The notes beneath the pieces were generated by a model. It ran no database searches. It had not been told where the DNA came from and saw only the letters and a list, made by a program, of their open reading frames with translations. The position numbers and the translations under genes are program-made. From Drechslerella dactyloides (taxonomy: Eukaryota > Ascomycota > Orbiliomycetes > Orbiliales > Orbiliaceae), in the NCBI GenBank assembly GCA_020064725.1, contig JAGTWJ010000019.1, positions 2,480,001-2,544,000 on the forward strand: 64,000 bases of DNA. Direction: 5' to 3'. Below are positions 56,001-64,000 of the stretch, piece by piece (within the stretch, counting starts at the first letter, position 1; each line of letters begins with the position of its first letter).

Positions 56001-59000
56001 TGATATTCTGTTGCGTGGAAACGGCTGCCAATCAGCGTCGCCGGCGGGCGGCCGTCGATGTGGGCGAATGGGAAACGTGAAATTTGCAGTCGCTGTTTGG
56101 CTGAAAGCGAAAGCTAGCGGGCGTACGAATCATATCACACGATCGAGCACAAGCGCCGGGGCTCCGAAAGCTGCATAGCGCGGTCGAATTTTCCTGTGCG
56201 CCTTGGCGAGATGAACGGGCGGGTTCCCGCAAGTGCGAGTTCAGCTGAATTTTTCTTCTAGCGGCGTTCACGAACAAACTCTGATGATCGAGCGGAAGGG
56301 CAAAGGGGAGATTAGGAGAAAGAAGAAAAGAAGAAGAAGAAAATGGAGAAAACCTCCGCCAGGTTTACGTACGTGGGCGTGTTCGTTCATGCACGGCTGC
56401 CAAAAAATCCACGAGATGGCATCTGGGCGTAAAACGCGAATTGCGTCTGAATACCGTCACCTCGTCGCGGGCGGATCTGAAGTCTAGTGCGAGCTAGCTT
56501 GCCGAAATTATGAGATGGAGAGAAGGGCAGGTTGACCACCTGCTGAGTCGAGCAACTCGAGCCAGCGAAATTACGCAGGCCCGGGGCGCTCGACGATTGG
56601 AACACGGTGATGATACAGGAGGAAGAAGCCATTCCGACGAGACATGACATGACATCGCCTGCCTGACGGACTGGACGACGTGCTGTAGGCTGCCCTTTCC
56701 CGCGCATTTGCACATTTGCACGTTTCGCGAACAGGAAGAGGTCTCCGAAGAGGGCAAGGCGATGGATGGATGGGCTGCCCGTCACCACCACGCCTGCAAT
56801 GCAATGCAATGTAATGTAATGTCATGTCCAGACGGGCTTGCTTGATGGGAGGTCGTCATGAGCGGAAGAGGGTTTTGTCCGATGTCCAATCGCGAGTTCC
56901 TCGGCCCATGTCAGGGGTGGTGGACCCCACCCCGGCCAAAGCCCCCGAAGCAATTTGGTGACTAACGCCGCCAAGGGCTGCGGGTACTCGGTACATCAGC
57001 ACAGAGCGCGAGACTGCAGGAGGGGGAGGTACGAGGTACTTTCGCGATGTACCTGAGGGCAGTTCTCACGCCAACCGGCGGACGGTCCTGCTCGAGGGTG
57101 CAGGTGGTCTGAGACCCACCTGGCTGGCCAGGCTTTTTGTCCTGCCTGCCCTGCCCTGTCCTGTCGACCTGTCCGGTCCATGTCAAAAAAGTCTCTTTCC
57201 AGATTGCCGTGAGGAGCAAGAGGGCGGAAGAGGAGAAGGAGGAGGAGTGGGAGGAGTGGGAGTGGTTGTGTGTTTCTAAATATAAACCCACACGCCCGTC
57301 GCTCTTTCTCTTCTTCCACTCCCTTCTCTCCTCCCCGCTCCCGCTTACACTGCTATTCTCGTCGGACGGTCCCCTTCCCTCGAGACAAGAAGAAAAAATA
57401 AAAAAAGAAGGACGGAGGAAGACGACGCTGCCCAGACTACCTGGCAGGTATACTGCAAGCAAGCAAGCATATTGCCGACCATCCAGAGAGAGGCCCTTCT
57501 TCTTTCGCCTGACGGTCCCGTGTGCTGTGGCTCGCTCTCTCTCGTCCCTCCCAAGAGGTTTTTCGTTTTTTATTTTTTTTATTTTCCACAAGGTATCGCC
57601 TGCAGGCTGTTTCTAAAAATTCACACAGCACTCTAACCTTAGAAGCATCGCTCCCATTCCCCCATTCGCTCGAAAAATAACGTTTACCCCGGTAGCCCCA
57701 TCCGCCCGCCGTACCTTACCTGCTGCTGGACTACATCACCGCAGGACCCTGTCCAGGTTGGCTCGTTCGCAGGTGTAACGAGGAACGTGTGCGTGCCCGT
57801 GAGTGTCAGTGTGCGAGTGTGAGTGCGAGTGCGAGTGTTCTATCGATAGCAGGAGGGCGCAGGATTCTGGCCCAAGCCGAGAGCAGCAAAGTAAGATCCT
57901 CCTTCCCGGGCGACCATCACGAAAGAAAGAAGGTTAGTCCGCATGGCCCCCCGTCAACGTCCTTTTTCCCTCCGCGCAAACCGCCAGGTAACTTTGACCC
58001 GACTCGGGACTTTTTTTTCTGGTGGTGTCTTGTCTTTCGCATTGCCTCCCGCGCAGAACAGCAGCAGCGGATGCACCAAGAAGACAAGACAAGGAAAGAA
58101 AAGCAAAGCTTCGAGCCTCTCTCCTGGATTTGCAGTTCCGAGCTCCCGTATGGGCCAGGCCAGGCCGGGCAGGGCAAGGCAGGGCAGGGCAAGGCATGGC
58201 CCATCCATCCATCGGTGATGGTGGTGGTGGTGAAGCCCCACTCCTACGAAGTGCATCCCATCTGCATCCTGGCCCGCGCCAGCGCCGGAGCTTGCTTGCT
58301 CGCTCCATGATCGTATATAGATAGACGGGACCACCCCCTCTCGCTTCACCGCTTGCGCAAACCATTCTGCCCTGTTTTATTCGTTTTTCCTACTTGCCCT
58401 TATCACCATCCTCTCTTCTCTTTCCATTCCTATTTCTATTTCTATTTCTCTTTCTCCTTTTATCTCATATACATTTATTTCTTGTTAGACCGCGTGCATC
58501 GGCTGCAAGTAATTTTTCTTTCTTTCTTTCCTGCTCGGACGGAAAACTTTTCTTCTTCTCTTGCTTTCCTCCTTGGGCGTTGTGGCACCGTACATTTTAC
58601 TTTATGCGCCAAAAGTTCTCGGGTGTTCGTAATCGTTGTAATAACATCATCGTTGCGCAGAGTCCCCCAGCTCGTCCCGTTTCAGCTGCACCACCGCCAT
58701 CATCATCACCACCGCATCACAATCTCCATCACCATCATCAGCCTCAGCATCGACTCGTCTCTTGCTAGATCAAACGCATCCATAAGCTAGCCCGCAGCTC
58801 GTCGTTATATATATACACACATACACTTGGTTTCGGATACCGTCCTCGTCTGTCGCCCGTTGCCTGCATCGCCACTTGACGTTCTATCGCACGCGGCCCT
58901 CACACTCTCCGCCGACCATCTCACTCGAGCCACGCAGCAAGCAAACTTGCCCTTGCCGGCTCGCTCAGCACTGTTCGAGAGCGCAGAGCCTCGTTGCAGT

Positions 59001-59446
59001 TGGACATCCAACATCCCATCGGCCCCCCGAAATAAAGGCGCTTAGATCATTGGGTCGCATGCCATTCTCGGGACCCGTCGACGCAGTCCACCCGTAGCGA
59101 ATCGCGTACCCGTTGCGCACCTTTGCCCACAACAGCAGATCTCGACGGCTCGCTCTTGCATTAACTCGATCCCGTTGGTGTTCTTGCTAGCTGTTGTCTT
59201 CGTTCCAAATACGTCCGCTTGTTTCGCGTCTACGCAGACAGACCGTTTCCAAAAATACGTCGCCTCGAGTTGTAACGCCATCGCGGAGCTTCTCTCGCGG
59301 CTTAGTCGGCAAGCCAGCCTTACCACGAGACTTGAAATATAGTCTCTCGTTTCTGCTCGGCATTTCGACATCCTCCTTCCGAGCAGAAGACTGGTCCACC
59401 ACAACCTAATACACTCGCAACCGCATACCTTACATAGCTATCCAAA
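53072..59446. other. Gene-free region upstream of the MADS-box gene
   Basis: About 6.4 kb without a supportable gene. Contents include a CAACT run near 53571-53592, GACC runs near 54165-54182, a CTGT run at 55204-55227, GGGCA-type repeats at 58148-58200, and TCTATT repeats at 58430-58460. From about 57.1 kb to the MADS gene start the plus strand alternates with long pyrimidine tracts, as expected for a long promoter and leader of a regulatory gene. Frames here translate repeats. Confidence 0.55.
55204..55227. repeat. (CTGT)6 microsatellite
   Basis: Six perfect CTGT units; one of several CTGT runs scattered through the gene-free regions of this window. Confidence 0.92.
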
Positions 59447-61305
59447 ATGGGTCGAAGAAAAATTGAGATCAAGGCCATCAAGGATGACCGGAACCGCTCG
59501 GTGTATGTCACACTATCTCCTCTCTCTCTGATCTATTCGCCGCTAACTCATGTGCAGGACGTTTCTGAAGCGGAAAGGCGGCCTGTTCAAGAAGGCATAT
59601 GAGCTTTCGGTGCTCTGCTCGGCGGACGTCGCGATCATTATCTTCGGAAATAACAAAAAGTTGTACGAGTTCTCGTCGACACCCGTGGATGAGATCCTCG
59701 AGCGGAGGAGCTACGTAAGTTACCTCCAGATGCAAGCACCCGGATTGCAGCCGGTTCGCTGACAATGCTCGGATTTTTTAGTTCGGCCTGCCTCATGAGC
59801 GCAAAGGACCCGAAGACTACCAGGGGAAGGCAAGCGCGAGCGACGGTGACGACGACGAAGACGCTGAGATCGATGTCGCAAACGGGATGAGGCAGTCGAA
59901 TTCGCCTCCTGTTCACCAGCGAACCAATTCCGTGCCTTACGGCGTCGGCATGCCTCCCCGTCATCTTACCCCGCAACCTGCATCTCTCTCCCGCCCTCTC
60001 AGCCGCAACGCCCCCCACCCGCACCAAAGACATCTCTCCGGCGGCGCCTTGGTCGGTCCGAACGGACAGCCGATCCCGCACCCCGCCATGGGACAGCCCA
60101 ATCCAAACGGATTCACCTACGTGAACCAGTACAACCCCGCCGTCACCCAAGCTGGTGTCCAGAACATGCCCTCGGGAATGGTCGCCGGACCGGCACCGGG
60201 ATTCAACTTCCCCCAGAACGGCGCGCATCCCAATGGCGCGCAGGCGTTCCTGCAACAGCAGCAGCACGAGACTCTGATCAGAAGACAGTCCATGCCCAGC
60301 TCGCTGTCGCAGCAGGTTCAGCACCAGCACGAGCAGCAGGTTCCTCCCCACATCATCCCCGACCAGCATCCCGCGGCCCAGCATCCGTCGCAGATCCAGG
60401 TCCACAATGACACCGCGATGATCAATGGGCAGGACGAGCAGAACCTGCCGGAAGAGCAGCCGAACTCCGATGGGATTACTCGGCTGCGGACAAAGTCTCG
60501 GAGCATCTTCACACCCATCGCCGGCGAGAACTCGCTGCTCGCCCAGCATTGGTTCGGGCCGGACAAGTCGCCCATCAGATCGAATTCGATCGATGTTGGC
60601 GCCATCGCGCGCAAGAACGCGAATGCGGAAGCTATGGCGATGGCGAAGGCTGAGCCGCCTCAGCCGGAAAGCGCTGGTGTCGAGGAAGACGACCCGAAAA
60701 TCCTCCCGCTGATACGAACGGGGACCGGAGAAATCCCGCCCCCGACTCGTACCCCCTCCATGATCAGCACTCCAGGTGGCGGCCTGAAGAGACCCGTCCT
60801 CAAGGTGCAGATCCCGAACGACGCCGAGGAGGATGACCCCAACACGAATACCGCTGGGACGTCGCCGCGAAACTCGGGGCTGACGGCAGACCCTCTGTCA
60901 GCACGCCCGCACACGGAACCCTTACCACCTGGAGCTGTCCTCCCGCCGCCGTCTCCCAGCGTCGGCAACAGCGCGCCGCTGAGTGCCGGTGGGTCTGGAC
61001 CCCCGAACCCGTTCGCCAGACCCGCCCCGACGTCCGCTGCCCCCGGCTTGATGGACCAGACACCGATCTCGGCTCTGCCCAGCAGATTTGTCGAGAACAT
61101 GCTTCCTTCTCCCTCGGCGTTCTTCGGCACGGACTGGGCGACGGTCGGCCTTCGAGCTGAGGACAATCTCCTCCCGAGCCCGCTGAACTTCAAGACGCCG
61201 ACGACGGGTCGAATGTATACGGAAGAGGACACCAACGCGTCGAAGCGCAAGTCCCCCGATAGTATGGACGTCGACACCAACGCCAACAAGAGAGTCCGAA
61301 CATAG
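59447..61305 (+). CDS. RLM1: MADS-box transcription factor, Rlm1/Smp1 (MEF2-like) type
   Basis: Three exons, 59447-59502, 59558-59714 and 59782-61305, sum to 1737 nt and 578 residues. The N-terminus is a complete MEF2-type MADS domain: MGRRKIEIKAIKDDRNRSV, TFLKRKGGLFKKAYELSVLC, SADVAIIIFGNNKKLYEFSS. It is followed by a short acidic block (DGDDDEDAEID). The rest is Pro/Ser/Gln/His-rich and probably disordered, with activation-type composition and a basic nuclear-type end (KRKSPDSMDVDTNANKRVR). In yeasts and filamentous fungi Rlm1 is the target of the cell-wall-integrity MAP kinase and controls wall synthesis genes. Several Ser/Thr-Pro sites fit MAP-kinase control, but no docking site was confirmed. 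Branch sites CTAAC and CTGAC precede the two acceptors; introns are 55 and 67 nt. A long pyrimidine-rich upstream region suggests a long leader. Confidence 0.93.
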
Positions 61306-62444
61306 CCTTGACTTCCCTTTCATCTCTTCGCTTCCGTATTCTTCACAAGTCCACCCTTTTTCGTCTCTATTCTTTCAGAAACCTTTTCTTCCTTCCCCTG
61401 GGAGTGCAACATACGACAGATGAATACTTTTTGTTTGTTTTATCGTTTACCACGTATATACCCCACCGGCAACGCTCCTTCCCCGCCCCCACTTGCATGA
61501 CCCCGGAGTTTTTCTATAATTACTTATCATCTGTGCTCGTAGAGATGCAGATTCGGAGTTTTTGGGATTCTTTTCCTTGCAATTTTCTTTCGTTTCTCGT
61601 TAACGTTTATGGGTGGTTCTTGAGTTTTTGCAGTTGGGACGTTGTTTGGCAGTCATTCTTGTATCGCACGACATTAATGGGCACCTACCATCGTTTTTAT
61701 CATTTCTATTATCATTATCATATTTTACCGGTTCACTTCTTCGGTTGGAGATGCAACTGCTAGTTTTTATTATCTTTTCGATTCTGCCGCTGTTTTATTA
61801 TAGGGACCTACGATGCGCATTTTATCGGCTTCCTAAATATTTCGAGTTCTTTGGACGTTTATATTATTTCTACTACTGCCATTTATATTATTATTACATT
61901 CGTCCTTTGTGTCTGCGGAGAATTGTAGCGTCAAGCTGAGCCAAACTACAAAAAAATTGATTTCCATTTCCTCTATCGTCATCACAATATTGCAATGAAT
62001 TGGTCCACTCGTAGCTTTGAATTGTGGAGGTCTTAGACACGCGTGATAAAAATATCCTGAACACAACATGCAGACGTGACAGCCTCATGGCACGTCGTAC
62101 CGCGTGTTACATGTTGCACACTGCAATGCATCTCATCGCCGCCGCCATGCATGTAATGTAATGTGTGTACATTACACGTGGGTGGCAGGATTGACTACTT
62201 AATTAATATATTGTGCATAACTGACATTTCCGGGTAACTGGGTTACTGGTGAACGGTTGCAATTGTCTCAGCCGAGAGCGCAGTCGACGAGGTGGCCCCG
62301 CGGTGGGTGTTTGTTGCATTTTCCGTCCGCATGTTTAAGAAAATTTAGTACCACCAACATTTGCATACGTACGACGACAGCGCGTCTATCGAAACGATCA
62401 ATTGTACGAGCACGACTCACACGGACGGACGGGGTAATACGGAA
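61306..62444. other. 3' flank of the MADS gene and promoter of the RRF gene
   Basis: T-rich DNA from 61.3 to 61.95 kb is probably the MADS-gene 3' untranslated region. The remainder is the upstream region of the RRF gene. No gene seen. Confidence 0.6.
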
Positions 62445-63550
62445 ATGTCGCTCGCGAGGCCATTGGTAGGCAGACATGCGTCGTTGAGCGCACGGAGGGT
62501 GCTGGGCTGCTCTGCACATGGACAGCGGACTCCAATGTCGCCAATTGCAACTACATCTACGCCGTGAGTTCAAATCCGATATCCCGGCCCCCGCATGATG
62601 GAAAAAACGCCGGCTTGGCGATGGATGGATGGAGAAACAGACCCGCTCACCGTCACAGCTACGAAGCATACCCTTGGCCCCGCCGCCACATCTCGACGAC
62701 GCGGCAAACTTTCAAGAAGAACACCCGCGGCGGGCGCGACGCGCACCACGACGGCGAACACTACTTTTCCAAAAAGGACCGTCGCGACGCCTCCGTCTCG
62801 TCGACAACCTCGCCGGCGTCCTCGAGCGCGGCGGCCGCAGCGGACGCGGCAAACCCGGACGATCCCTTCGATTTCACGAAATTCGACGAGTCGATAAAAC
62901 ATGCGACGGACAGCTGCCGGAATGAGATGACGCACATCAAGGCGTTCAGCGGCCGGTTGGATCCCACCGCTGTCGAAAACCTCGTGGTCACGATATCGCT
63001 GGCGAAGAAGGATGGCGGTGGTGGCGGGCGGGAGGCCAAGATGAAGCTCAGCGAGCTGGCGCACGTCGCGCCGAAGGGCCGGGAGCTCATCCTCACCGTC
63101 AATGACGAGAGCGTGCGTATTTACACTATCACCGCTACCCCTCCGTTGATACGTACAATACATAAGTATATACTGGATGAATGCTAACGGGGTGGCTATG
63201 GATAGTACGTCAACCATATCAAGAACGCGCTGCTGTCGCAAATGTCGCTGAACCCGCAACCACTCCCGTCAACCCCCAACATCCTCAAAATCCCAATCCC
63301 CATGCCGACAGCGGAATCCCGCCAGAACACCGCGTCGCTCGTCCAAAAGGCGGGGCAAAAGTGGCTCGACAAATTACAACATATCCGCGCATCGCAGTTC
63401 ACGCACCTCGACCGTCTTTCGAAAGCGGGTAAAGCGCGGCCGGACGACTGTCGCAAGGCGGAGAAGAAGGCGCAGGAAAAGCTCGACCGGACGAATAAGG
63501 AGCTGAAGCAGCTGATCGAGAAGGCGAAGGCGGAGGTCGTGCAGAGTTGA
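62445..63550 (+). CDS. RRF1: Mitochondrial ribosome recycling factor
   Basis: Three exons, 62445-62563, 62641-63112 and 63206-63550, sum to 936 nt and 311 residues. The start MSLARPLVGRHASLSARRVLG is an amphipathic Arg/Ser-rich mitochondrial presequence. After a variable Arg- and Ser-rich linker comes the RRF fold: HIKAFSGRLDPTAVENLVV, KMKLSELAHVAPKGRELILTV, YVNHIKNALLSQMSLNPQPLP, IKIPIPMPTAESRQ-like PIPMPTAESRQN, then the long C-terminal helix (KAQEKLDRTNKELKQLIEKA). RRF splits post-termination mitoribosomes together with EF-G2. The second intron has branch CTAAC and donor GTGCGT. The first acceptor could be AG at 62639-62640 or at 62657-62658; both keep the frame and differ by six residues in the linker. 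Confidence 0.92.
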
Positions 63551-63838
63551 TTATCTACTTCCTTACCTAGGTAGTTTTGTGATGGTGCTGGACGACCTTT
63601 GTAATCTGCTTGTGTGTATTTGAAGTGATGTGGTGTGTAATGCATCGGTGCGCCAGGCACCGTGTTATATATGACACGACATGACATGACATGCAATGAT
63701 CCATGTACCATGCGAGCGTCAGGCACCGTTCGATAGGTACATCTTCTAGAACGATAGAACAGTACAGATCTCTGATCCGCGTTACATTACAAGCCCGGTC
63801 CATGCATGCGGGATATATCATCTGCATCTGATCCCATC

Positions 63839-64000
63839 TCATCGCTGCACTCTCGGTGCCTTGGGCTTGACTTCTCCGACGGCGACAGCAGCCTCCTTGA
63901 GGACTTCTGACCACCGTCGACTCAGATCTACTCATTAATATACCGCAAGTTAGCCCTCATACGGTCATACAGCATGGTTCTCCAGATTATGAGAATGATA
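63839..64000 (-). CDS. Probable last exon of a gene running off the right edge (partial)
   Basis: On the minus strand an acceptor (branch CTAAC, then ATGAGTAG) is followed from 63927 by a short exon reading LSRRWSEVLKEAAVAVGEVK and ending PKAPRVQR, with stop at 63839-63841. The amphipathic, Lys/Glu-rich helix and the CTAAC-to-AG spacing like other introns here suggest a real terminal exon. It is only 29 codons long and the upstream exon could not be fixed within the remaining bases; the span to 64000 includes the presumed intron. Family not recognised. It would converge on the RRF gene, whose stop is 288 bp away. Confidence 0.35.

Overview
The window is nuclear DNA of a filamentous ascomycete (Pezizomycotina). 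The evidence is the set of fungal orthologues (eL33, PRP16, NOP14, RPP1/Rpp30, REX3, MED19/ROX3, a Rlm1-type MADS factor, mitochondrial ribosome recycling factor, an SLC25 carrier) together with gene structure. Introns are mostly 51-137 nt, with GTAYGT-like donors and CTAAC or CTGAC branch sites just upstream of the acceptor. I cannot name a species or order from sequence alone. Exon joins were worked out by hand. Wherever a complete multi-exon model is given, the summed exon length is a multiple of three and the product reads through to a single stop.

Layout. 1-5 kb: the 3' end of an unknown gene and a Gln/Pro/Ser-rich protein of unknown role. 4.9-14.8 kb: a nearly gene-free stretch with many tetranucleotide runs and short perfect palindromes. 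Its AT-richer right half holds one C2H2 zinc-finger gene broken by a single in-frame TGA. 14.8-25 kb: a NIF3/YqfO-like domain protein with a long tail, a mitochondrial carrier with two consecutive microexons, REX3, a coiled-coil protein and a small secreted protein. 25-28.9 kb: no genes, but a hairpin and a 17-bp minisatellite. 28.9-35.6 kb: two unknown genes sharing a short divergent promoter, a JmjC/cupin-like protein only 60 bp behind one of them, and a large conserved fungal protein. 37.3-53.1 kb: a block of gene-expression genes (MED19, eL33, PRP16, NOP14, RPP1). 53.1-59.4 kb: no genes. 59.4-64 kb: the MADS-box gene, mitochondrial RRF, and probably the last exon of one more gene running off the right edge.

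Function. Many recognisable genes serve RNA and protein synthesis. MED19 links activators to RNA polymerase II. PRP16 remodels the spliceosome. NOP14 builds the 40S subunit and eL33 is part of the 60S. RPP1 is a subunit of RNase P and MRP, REX3 trims small RNAs, and RRF recycles mitoribosomes. NOP14 and RPP1 diverge from a 278-bp shared promoter.

I did not find a clearly new multi-gene system. The observations most worth a second look are the microexons (12 and 10 nt in tandem in the carrier, 10 nt in the eL33 gene), the single-stop zinc-finger gene in the AT-richer island, the extended NIF3-domain protein, the two neighbouring genes at 29.9-32.3 kb separated only by one in-frame TAG, and the hairpin-minisatellite pair at 28.1-28.4 kb.
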